The position numbers and the translations under genes are program-made. From NCBI GenBank assembly GCA_008931825.1, contig QXVZ01023878.1:1-22578 (forward strand): a stretch of 22,578 nt of DNA. The letters are read 5' to 3'. The notes beneath the pieces are model-generated. The model made no database searches, had not been told where the DNA came from, and worked only from the letters and a program-made list of their open reading frames with translations. Position 1 is the stretch's first letter. Each line of letters starts with the position of its first letter. This DNA comes from Phallusia fumigata. Its lineage: Eukaryota > Chordata > Ascidiacea > Phlebobranchia > Ascidiidae. Of the stretch, positions 8,155 through 16,140 are shown in pieces.

Positions 8155-11100
8155 ATGGCTAATGCATATGTGAATAATGCTTCTGACAATTATGAAACGA
8201 TTGGGCTGAAAATAGGACGAATACAGCGAGCGGTAAAATCAACCACAAAGAAACAATCTGGTAGGATTATTAAAATCAAAATTATAACTGCTAAAATGTA
8301 AAATGTAACAAAAGTTGAGTTAAAAGTTATATTTTATGTTTAAGTTTTAAATGCGGAATCTTTTGCAGATGCTTATGAGGACATTGGGTTGCCACAAGGT
8401 GGAGTAACGAGCGCTCCGGGTGCAACTGAGCAAGCTCCTAGTAAGTTGTCTCAATGAGTAATCCAAAATTTTTATTCGTCCCCTCAGAAGCGGCTGAGCT
8501 TTACTTTCGCTAAAGTCTCAAGTCACGTTAAGTTGCTGAAGTGGCTTAAAATATTAATAGTAAAGACATTTAAGGTCTTCGTCATTTCAGTCAAACCATT
8601 TTTTGGTCGCTTTCTCCCAAATTTAGTGCATTTTTCAAATTTTACATCACACTGAAATAAATTGGAGCAATCCATTGTTATTGCCGCTTCTTTCCCATCA
8701 GTTTGGGTCATTTTTCTGAAAAATCGGTCGATAATCGTCAATAATATATTCATTACACAGACATTTTTACTACTCAATCAATTGAGACACGTCCAGAAAA
8801 GTCATCGAAAATACAAAAATTGTTGCTGGTGATTATGATCTTGGTGTGCGCGGTTGTAATCCTGGCTGCATTGGGACTCGTTTTCGGGATTCTCAACTTC
8901 ACAAAAGACCAGGTATGTGGTATTTGTTGAAAAAGAGTGCTGGTTTTAATATATTCCAACAGCAAGTTTTCTTTTATCGTTTCAGAATCTGAAGGAAGAT
9001 ATAAGTAAGTAATGTTGCCTATTAACCAAGCGTTTCCCATACTTTGTTTCCCTAACTTAGCTTTAAAATTAATCAAGATTGCTGTTGTAAATGAGTAACA
9101 TTTCTTTGGAATTATTTGATGTTCTTGCTAAGACTGTAAATAAAACTTCATTTGCATAGTAGCACACACGTCTGGACAAACAACCCCTAACACCGAATCT
9201 GTGATACCAAAACCACCACTCGGTACTTTCCCCAACCCGGCCCGTTCATGTGTTGAACTGAGAGACGCTGGGTTTAAAGATGGAATCTACGTCATACAAC
9301 CTTCACTCACACCGTTTGAGGTATTTTACACTCTAAGTTTTTTCAGTTTTTTCAACAAATATCAGAAACGCTTTGGCGACCTTCTGATTCCAGAGGGTTT
9401 CGGGAACTGGAAAGAGGCTGGGAGAACCTGCTGGCCTAGAGGTTTGTTGTCAAGGACAGCAGTACGTTACGTATTAAGTTGGGCTTACCACGTAACTTGT
9501 TGCAAACCTTTTGACAATTTTTGCTGCGGCCGTAATCTACCTTCATTGGTCAAGGTTGGCAGGACGGTATGTTACGTATTCAGTTGTGCGTGCCTCATAC
9601 CTTGTTGTGAGGGTGTACCGTACTGAAATACCATACCTTTAAAATTTTTGCTGCATATGGCACCAACGTATCGTCCTGCCATACTTGTTTGTGGCCAAGC
9701 AGTCATCGTTTTTGATGATTTAAAATAAGTTTCACAAAATATTACAGCTATTTTCTCCTTCGAACAAAGGTTTTCTGTGATATGACAGCTGCTGGTGGTG
9801 GATGGGTCCTGGCAGCAACTATCAACGAAAATAGCTTTGACTCAAGAAGTGATGGGGATAATTGGTTTTTCGCAACTTCATACAATGATACAGATGCTTT
9901 TGGTAAAGAAAAACTTTCATCTTTTGCGACCGTTGAAATAAAGTCAACCATAGTTTATATTTTATGTGTAGATTACCAAAATTGGATGAATTCGAATACA
10001 TTTGGGACTGTTAATTCTTCTACAAGATCAGACTACAAAAGTCAAGCTTATTTTGAATTCCAGGTTTTATAACGTTTTAACGTTTCATATTCATAACGTT
10101 TCATTTGTTGCAAGTTTTTTACTTTCGTAGAATTTTCGGTGTTTTTAATGACCGCATGCCACAATTATATTCCAACAAAACACTTTATGACAATACGTAA
10201 GCTACCACCAATGCTACACGTAACTAACCCGCCCTCATTTTCACAAACAATATATATCCGTTGAACTCTGCATTTATTTGTTTAAAGCGCTTGGAGTAAC
10301 GAGGATTCTGTTTGACTTATTCCATCGTGCGTTTTTGTAGGGAAGTGACATCATGTTACGTCATGTTCCAAACCACACACCGATTGAGGTCAGCAGAGAG
10401 CAAAGTTTCTTGCAATATCAAACAGAGAACGGATTTATGCAAAACTATGGAGGAAATTTGCACAAACTATTCAATTGTCATTATCCACTGAAGACTCCAA
10501 ATTGTAAGTAACGGATAATCAATTAAATCCATCTTATTAGGTAACGTTGCTCTGTGATTGTCGAATATTTAATTCAGATTTTTTTCCCGATGTCAATTCG
10601 ATGTTGGATCGTCTTGCTGCACGATCTACAGAAATCACAAATTTAATTCCTGATTTCTATTCGTATGATTACGGGTCAAATGTTGATTCTTTGGCCGATC
10701 GCAAAATGTTTACAACTTTTGGCTTGAAGGTTTGTTTATAAAATCGGCAACTTGTTTTAACAAGTGTATTTACGAAACTCGTTGCTGCTTTTTTCAGATA
10801 GAGATAAGTTTAAACTATAAGTGCCGTCAACAACATTTCCGTTGTTCTGCCTTCTGTCCTGCTTATCATTCATTGGATCGTAATTGCTCTTATATCGAAC
10901 CACAGTTTGAAAAAGATTACAGGTAGAACAATATTTCTACCCCCTAACTTATCCTAAATCACTTTCTGTTTTTTATTAAAGATGTGGTCTTGGAAATACG
11001 GTATACTCCAGCACAAAAGGCCCTCCTTTCATTGGCCTTTATGCTGTAGGCAACTTCGACCACTGTTTTCAGAGAATAAGTTTAAAGGTATCTTGTGTTT

Positions 11101-13029
11101 GGTAAAGTTTTGTCAGAAAATTGATGCAGAGTTTGTTTTAGGTTGACGGCTATCCAATCAACGGCGGGTACAAAAAAACATACACAGCAAATCACACAAT
11201 CGACAACTTCTTTTTACACTATGAAGCACAATGCAGATATGGAAAAATGTCTGCTAGTATATGTGACGTTTGGTTTTTCGTTACAAACGTTAAGGTACAT
11301 TGCTTTTTACTCTCATTAACATTAAATAAAAAATTGGACATGTAGGATTGGAAATCGTCTCCACTAATCAATCCAAAAACCGTACAGCATGACCAAACAA
11401 ATTATTACTATTTTTGGTGGAAAAATGACAACCCGGTTTCCAACATGCTGTTTGGATACACATTGTTATCAAGGTAAATGAAAACAGCTTTTCATGTCAA
11501 AAGTTTATGCGATGTGAAGATTACAAAAGTTTATTTTTAAAGGAAAACTGGACTGTTAATATCTAAAGCAGACATGAACGCCGCTAGTTATAAAATATTG
11601 GAAATTATTGCCGAAAGTCAAGAATTTTGTAAGTAACTTTTTTAGTTAAAAAGTCGCAAACTCTTTTATCCTGTAATAAAATTGTAGGTCCACAATGCAA
11701 CTACGTCGATGACGTACTTTCAGTACCAGTTCAATTTTCGATTGGAAACGATTCAGTGGTTGACTCAATGCTGCCACCTAGTGTGAAACCTCTACCTACC
11801 GGTTTTATTCAGTTTCGTGCATTTGGAAGCACTGGAAGCGTCTATGCAATGTGTCCTGCTGTCAGGTAAATTCACCTTTTTGTTGTGACCTTTCAACCAG
11901 CGCTTCCTAACCTATGGGTGATTTCCCACTTGTGGGTGATGACAGGGTAGCAGGTGGGTAATTAGCTGAAAATATCACTGTTTTTTATTGAGTATGAAAG
12001 AATTAGAAAAGTAGATAAATTATATTTCGGTAAGTTGTTGGAAACAAAAAAATTTGGTCAAAACAGAAATGGGCGTTACTGGAAAAGTGAAGAGCTACTG
12101 GTTTTAACCAAATTGCGTGCAACTTCTAATTTGCAAAATTTATAAGACATAGGCCACTATGTCAAATTCACGTGGGCCACTATGTCAAATTCTGTAATTG
12201 GTAAGATTATTTGGAGACATATTGTGACAAAACAGCACGTAGACAACATTTTGCAGTTGTTTTAGTTGATCTATAGTTCAATGATTTCAAAAATGGCTGC
12301 TTAATCTCAAAGTATTTTTACAAACGTAAAACATTACCTTAATTTCTTGAGACCCTAAGACCTTTATTACTATAGTGTATTTGATTGGAGAAGCAAATTT
12401 GTGTGCATCGGAGGAATGAACAACGCAAATCAAGAATGGATCGACGACTGCAACGATTTCACCAGTAAACAATGTCTTTCTTTTATTTTTCTAATGTAGC
12501 TACCACTTGGCCTCTGTTCTTCGACGTTTTTTTGTGTGGTGGAACAATGCCTGAGAGCGTTGTGCTCATATTGAGTCCACCGTCGAGCTCCCTGCCTTAT
12601 TTCGGTTTTGTGTCATTTTCGAATTTCGACACTTTCAATTGTTCCAACCCACCGAGTCCACTAGAATGGAACTGTGTCTCTTAAGTTTATTGCTTAAAAC
12701 AACAAAGGAGACCTAGACACGATTAGAACCCACAAACTGTCGAGTACACGACGGTCGCACTGACCACTCGGCCGTCTTGGCAAATGAAAATAAAAAACAT
12801 CGTTGTGATAATAAAACTCAGGTAGGTGTTTTTCCTTCCACCGAAAGGAATTTTTTTGCTCACCAAGTACATAAAACATATTGTCAACTTACAAATTTTC
12901 TTTGGACTTGTTTTTTGTTGACTAGATTGGAACGGATTGCCGGGAACATCTATAAAGGAAACAACTCCAGTGGACTATGCACATTCGGCAAGAGATTTGA
13001 ATTCCACCATCATGATATTTTATCGATAA
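8155..13029 (+). CDS. Type II membrane intelectin-like (X-type) lectin receptor, multi-exon
   Basis: Exons, all with GT-AG borders and consistent phase: 8155-8260, 8369-8440, 8761-8912, 8986-9004, 9160-9320, 9770-10063, 10341-10503, 10578-10729, 10798-10922, 10982-11087, 11142-11294, 11346-11473, 11543-11628, 11688-11865, 12376-12464, 12926-13029. This gives 695 residues. Residues 1-79 are cytoplasmic and hold NYETIGL (Tyr13) and AYEDIGL (Tyr38). Residues 80-104 form one hydrophobic helix, followed by an NFT glycosylation site. From Cys147 the intelectin domain runs: SCVELRDAGFKDGIYVIQP, VFCDMTAAGGGWVLAA, NSNTFGTVNSST, LRHVPNHTPI, then after exons 8-13 TGFIQFRAFGS, CIGGMNN, DDCNDF and the family ending STIMIFYR. 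Intelectins are calcium-dependent microbial glycan binders; here the lectin would be displayed at the cell surface. The start is a strong AAACATGG context. Exons 8-13 are not part of the known fold (separate entry). The family call is firm; expression and isoforms are untested. Confidence 0.88.
8761..8912 (+). other. Exon 3: transmembrane segment of the intelectin-like gene
   Basis: This exon encodes residues 60-110: a basic juxtamembrane stretch (RPEKSSKIQK), then a 25-residue run beginning LLLVIMILVCAVV with no charged residues, then NFTKDQ. Positive charge on the N-terminal side and a glycosylation site on the C-terminal side predict a type II orientation with the lectin outside. Known vertebrate intelectins are secreted with a cleaved signal peptide (some GPI-linked), so a membrane anchor is unusual. 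Confidence 0.8.
8986..9004 (+). other. Exon 4: 19-nt microexon
   Basis: AATCTGAAGGAAGATATAA sits between a TTTCAG acceptor and a GTAAGT donor and encodes NLKEDI plus one base. It changes the phase from 0 to 1, which exon 5 needs. Without it, exons 3 and 5 would join out of frame. Its presence is inferred from the splice sites and from this phase requirement. Confidence 0.7.
9321..9769 (+). repeat. Intron 5 with a ~105-bp diverged tandem duplication
   Basis: Within the intron, the block around 9463 (GTTACGTATTAAGTTG) recurs around 9568 (GTTACGTATTCAGTTG), with flanking GTCAAGG and CTTGTTG also matched at the same ~105-base offset. Part of it appears again in inverted form near 9665 (CGTATCGTCCTGCCATAC). 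This looks like a small non-autonomous element or a local duplication. The intron uses the acceptor AACAAAG at 9769; an upstream TTACAG (9742-9747) would put a stop in frame. Confidence 0.55.
10578..11628 (+). other. Exons 8-13: 250-residue module inserted in the lectin domain
   Basis: These six exons (152, 125, 106, 153, 128 and 86 nt) total exactly 750 nt. They begin after a phase 1 junction and end at a phase 1 junction, and the introns between them are only 51-69 nt. They encode residues 323-572, with about eight cysteines, an NCS and an NHT glycosylation site, and no membrane segment. Nothing in them matches the intelectin domain, whose sequence stops at LKTPN (exon 7) and resumes at CPQCNYVDDVLSVPVQF (exon 14). 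I do not recognise the module. Joining exon 7 directly to exon 14 keeps frame, rebuilds a Cys codon and gives a 445-residue protein of normal intelectin layout. A cassette used in only some transcripts is therefore possible. Confidence 0.75.
11866..12375 (+). other. Intron 14, with possible hAT-type relic
   Basis: This is the longest intron of the gene. Near 11898 CAGCGCTTCCTAACCTATGG resembles the terminal sequence of hAT transposons and their MITEs. No opposite terminus was found, so this is weak. A short direct repeat, GGCCACTATGTCAAATTC, occurs twice at about 12151-12192. Confidence 0.35.
12500..12684 (+). CDS. Exon 16: alternative terminal exon of the intelectin-like gene
   Basis: Following a CTAATGTAG acceptor, this exon accepts the same phase 1 junction from exon 15 as the exon at 12926. 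It stays open for 60 codons to a TAA at 12682-12684. It begins TTWPLFFDVFLCGG and then TMPESVVLILS, which could parallel the family C-terminal strand (vertebrate intelectins end in a hydrophobic run before FYR). It lacks FYR and carries a Pro/Ser-rich extension with two further cysteines. Using it would give a 722-residue protein. It could be a true alternative end, a decaying duplicate, or a chance open frame behind a good acceptor. Confidence 0.5.
12700..12783 (-). repeat. tRNA-derived SINE or tRNA-like relic
   Basis: On the minus strand this reads GACGGCCGAGTGGTCAGTGC, a near-perfect box A of the Ser/Leu tRNA type. It continues through a possible anticodon-arm hairpin (GTCG/CGAC) and then has GGGTTCTAATC, a box B with one change from GGTTCGAATC. 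Acceptor and T stems do not pair well, so it is not a functional tRNA. It lies between the two alternative last exons of the lectin gene. Confidence 0.6.
12926..13029 (+). other. Exon 17: canonical terminal exon of the intelectin domain
   Basis: After the acceptor GTTGACTAG, two bases complete the split codon to Asn. The exon then reads WNGLPGTSI, DYAHSARD and STIMIFYR, and stops at TAA 13027-13029. The Trp after the CNDF motif and the IMIFYR end match the usual intelectin C terminus (aromatic ligand-box region and final strand). A longer open frame in another phase over the same bases is a shadow. Confidence 0.85.
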
Positions 13030-13152
13030 AAATACCACAGACATTCCATCTAACGCCATTGGACAAAACAAATTGCAATCCCTACCAGGAAATTGTATTT
13101 TCAAGTTTAATGTTTTGTTGCTTTCCATCAATTAAAAATAACCGGGTTTGTG

Positions 13153-13174
13153 AATAAAAACTTGTGTGAATAAA
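13153..13174 (+). terminator. Polyadenylation signals of the intelectin-like gene
   Basis: Two AATAAA hexamers at 13153-13158 and 13169-13174 lie about 125-145 bases after the stop at 13029 and are followed by T-rich sequence. They make a plausible short 3' UTR. Confidence 0.6.
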
Positions 13175-14855
13175 CATAAAGCTTTTTCAAACTTGAGTCA
13201 GGTTAATTTTTTGCTTTGGTTCCTTGCTATTCTTCGTTTTTTTAATTTAGCAAATTCAAAGTCAAAAAGTTTTAGAGAACAGCTTGTGCAGATGGTTCAA
13301 ATAAACTCTCAAATAATGATGCTTGAAATATAGGGAACTAACAGGTCAACTCAATTTATTGGTTACAACGAGTTAAGGTTGATGCCCAGTTTTGTTAAAT
13401 AAACATCTACCCAAAGTTTTAAAACGAATTGTCTTGACTTGAGTGATTGTTGTAAGATGGAAACCGCAGACTTATTTTTCACTAAGAAAAGTATTTTTTT
13501 TTCACATGATTGCTTTGACCGTCTGTGCTGAGTAAAACGAGAGAGAGAGAAACAGAAAAAAGAAACTTATTGATGCGAATCGGATCAGATTTTTATGAAC
13601 AACTTCTTCCTTCTGTCTGCATTTTAATTTGGCTCACTTAGTATGGAGTGTTAATATGGTGTTGCCTGCTGTGTGCACTTTATACTGGTTAAGTGAAAAG
13701 GATCAATAATAACTGTAAAGTTGTTGACAAAATCCAAATTTCAGTATTTGATTGCAGTTGGACATAGCTTTTAACATGATAAAGTTTGCCGTAGTAAGTA
13801 TGAGTAAATTGGTCATCATGAGAATAAGTTTAGACCCAGTTTAAAGTAGCATTGATCTGTAGTCAAGCCTTACTGCTCAGGCAACATTGTGGGCTTGAAT
13901 GTAAAGCGGAAGTAATTAAAGTTTGCAACTGTTTGCCGATAAGCTGTGGATTAATGCGTTGCAGTTGTAGAGTCTCATACTGAGCATCAGTTTATGTTTA
14001 ATGTGTTCAATAAAATAAGCCATATTTCTGAGGAACTGCTTTTAACTGCAGTGCAGAATAGTGAAGTAAGGAACATGTGGATTATATCAGTGCAATTTAG
14101 TTAAATTAGGTTGAGAAGGTTAATCTATACCGAACAAACAACAAAGTGTAATTAAAGCAAGAAATACTGATTCCAAAATTATCAAATGAGTTATCTTCTG
14201 CTAAAAAATAATGAAACAATCAGATTCCGTCGCGATATACAATGCAACAAAGTTGTTTTCATCCCGGGACAGCAAGTAAATATTTGAATTCGTGTGTTTG
14301 TGACGTCGTAGTCACTGTACCGTGACTAGTCATGTGGTTACACAGAGGGCGTCGCAACGAGTGAGGAATTTGGAAAAAAAGGAAATAATAAAATGCGGAA
14401 AACTAACAAAAAAGGCAAAATGTGGATAACAGAAGGAAAAGTTGCCAATTGTAAAATAAGGGGAATGTAAAAATGAGATAAAAATTTGGAAATGGGGAAG
14501 TCACCAGGACAATCGCTAAAATCTTTATATTTTAGGTAGAAAAATTAAAAAAATGTGTCATAACAAAAAGAAAATTTCATTCACCCTGTTTGAAAGGTTT
14601 GCGTTGTTTGAAAGGTAAAACTATTACGTCATAGGCCTGGCGGAAGCAATTGAACGTCTCTGTTTCCTCAGCTGCAAGTAGCAGCGCTTTGCCCTTGCAT
14701 ATGGTTCGAAACGAATTTTGTGCAAATCTCATTCTCTGCCCAACAACGAAGTAGACAAGTGAACATTGCCTATCGGTTTCTAGCACAAAGGCAGAACATA
14801 GCATATTCAGTTGGTAACTGCCAGAGAACTTGTATATAGGTAATGCATTGTATTG
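13175..14855. other. Intergenic interval
   Basis: I see no exon or RNA gene. There is a short GA run near 13538 and a hairpin TAGTCAC-TGTACC-GTGACTA at 14309-14328, beside a TGACGTCGT. A purine-rich stretch runs at 14370-14480. A minus-strand open frame at 14858-14577 has no recognisable feature. Confidence 0.4.
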
Positions 14856-14861
14856 CAAACC

Positions 14862-14917
14862 TTACGACAATCGCTGTTGTTATCATCAGTGCTTAACGAC
14901 GAGAAGCTTAAAACCGT
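14862..14917 (-). repeat. Penelope-type terminal motif, copy 2
   Basis: The minus strand reads GCACTGATGATAACAACAGC then GATTGTCGTAAGG, so the CTGATGA block and the AACAACAGCG hairpin half are preserved. The plus strand at 14898-14917 is identical over 20 bases to 6056-6075. It lies about 240 bases before a GIY-YIG fragment, supporting a Penelope-like origin. Confidence 0.55.
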
Positions 14918-15154
14918 GCGACGTTAAAACACAAGAAAGAAAACAGACAAACGTGAAGTAATTAATGACATCATGAAGTAACGGGACAGCACAAAATGGA
15001 ATGAAACAAGGTGCGAGGATGCAAAGATAGAAAACCGGCGATAAGAGGTCAGGTGTTAAGTAATTACAGCAAAAAAACGTCCTTGTGTCGCACATGAAAC
15101 CAACAAGCATTGTCGTGTTTTCCTCTGAAGGACCGTCAAGCCGCCACTAATTGA

Positions 15155-15320
15155 TCAAATGTCGTTTACCGCCTGACATGCAGCTATGGCTCATTCTACA
15201 TTCGCGAAACACGTCGAAATTTGGCAACAAGGATCAAAGAACATCGGGCGGATCTAAAATCGGAAGTGTGTCGGCACAAACAATCCAATCCCCGCGAACC
15301 AGAGTTTGTGGACACCCACC
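15155..15320 (+). pseudogene. Fragment of a Penelope-like GIY-YIG endonuclease domain
   Basis: The frame opening after a TGA at 15152-15154 reads VVYRLTC, GSFYIRETRRNLATRIKEHR, DLKSEV. This matches the start of the GIY-YIG endonuclease carried at the C terminus of Penelope-like elements (VY, then YIGET, R-x-L-x-x-R-x-x-E-H). The glycine of the YIG motif is replaced by Arg (FYIRET), which probably abolishes activity. The rest of the domain after KSEV is not recognisable, and the frame runs on into zinc fingers. The domain call is fairly strong from the motif spacing. Confidence 0.65.
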
Positions 15321-15766
15321 AAGTTCGTGTAAGACTCTTGTTNTGTTCGAAATGTTCGTTCTCCTCGAACCTGAAACACAACTTGATCGCCCACATGAGG
15401 ACCCACAATGGCGAAAAACCTTTCCGATGTGACGTTTGCGAGAAAACCTTTTGCAGGGAAGAACACAAGAACAAACATAAGAAGATTCACATTGGAAATA
15501 AGCAGTTTCATTGTAGCGTTTGCGCAAAGGCCTTTTTTACACAATCACAGATGAATATACATGAGAAAAGGGTACATAGTAAGAGGAAACCTTACCAGTG
15601 CAAAGTTTGCCAGAAGAGTTTCGGATATAAACAAACTTTGCATAATCACATGTTAATTCACAACGGCGAGTTTCCGTTTAGTTGCAAATACTGCGAGAAG
15701 AAGTTTCGTCAGCGCTCGAATATGGTGACTCATCTAAAGAGGCACACAAAATCTTCCCAAACTTAG
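15155..15766 (+). CDS. C2H2 zinc-finger protein, five fingers, start uncertain
   Basis: This single open frame ends at TAG 15764-15766. Counting from the codon at 15221, the fingers are C42-C45-H58-H62, C70-C73-H86-H90, C98-C101-H114-H119, C127-C130-H143-H147 and C155-C158-H171-H175. All have the 2-12-3/4 spacing and short linkers such as NGEKPF and NGEFPF, so they should fold and bind DNA. The protein is likely a nuclear DNA-binding factor. No ATG precedes finger 1 in frame, so either the first exon lies upstream and splices in between 15155 and 15340, or the frame belongs to the GIY-YIG element. An N at 15343 makes residue 41 Phe or Leu and does not touch a zinc ligand. An AATAAA at 15835-15840 could end the transcript. 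A decayed copy lies at 7455-7600, so the sequence has been duplicated. Confidence 0.75.
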   Translation, partial: SNVVYRLTCSYGSFYIRETRRNLATRIKEHRADLKSEVCRHKQSNPREPEFVDTHQVRVRLLXCSKCSFSSNLKHNLIAHMRTHNGEKPFRCDVCEKTFCREEHKNKHKKIHIGNKQFHCSVCAKAFFTQSQMNIHEKRVHSKRKPYQCKVCQKSFGYKQTLHNHMLIHNGEFPFSCKYCEKKFRQRSNMVTHLKRHTKSSQT

Positions 15767-16140
15767 CGAAGTTTCCAGAACACGTAAAAGATTTATCTTA
15801 AAACAGTGGCCTAACCACAATACGATTGATTCTAAATAAATGTCGTAGAAATGTATATGACATCATTTTACGTGGTTTAGATGACCTTGGACCGTGATAA
15901 AAATTGTTCTGTTTAGATTTCGGCACCACTGGATTTTCGTCGTGTTGTTGTATGTCATTGATAGAAGTTATTGTTTGCTTTTGTGTAGAAACTCACCACT
16001 TTTTTTACGTTATCGATTTTTGCTGTCTGTAATAAAACGACAGTTCGATGTGATATGCATTCTGCGTTTATTGCTTTGTATTGCTGATCATAGAAGATTG
16101 AGATAAAACTGATGTTGCCTACGACCATTTACAACTAAGA
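15767..16140. other. 3' flank of the zinc-finger frame
   Basis: The interval holds the AATAAA at 15835-15840 and a second possible AATAAA near 16031. No other gene is visible before the satellite begins. Confidence 0.4.

Noticed and set aside
9201..9626. 141-codon open frame continuing past exon 5
   Set aside because: Only 9201-9320 belongs to the lectin. After the GAG-GTATTT donor the frame reads into intron repeats, while exon 6 restores the family VFCDM motif.
12700..12783. Functional tRNA gene on the minus strand
   Set aside because: Boxes A and B are recognisable, but acceptor and T stems do not pair, so it is treated as a SINE or relic.
12777..13157. 126-codon plus-strand open frame
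   Set aside because: It is a shadow. Over the same bases another frame encodes the true intelectin end IMIFYR with a matching splice phase.
15196..15544. Minus-strand and alternative-frame open frames over the zinc-finger region
   Set aside because: They are shadows of the zinc-finger frame, whose ligand spacing is clear.
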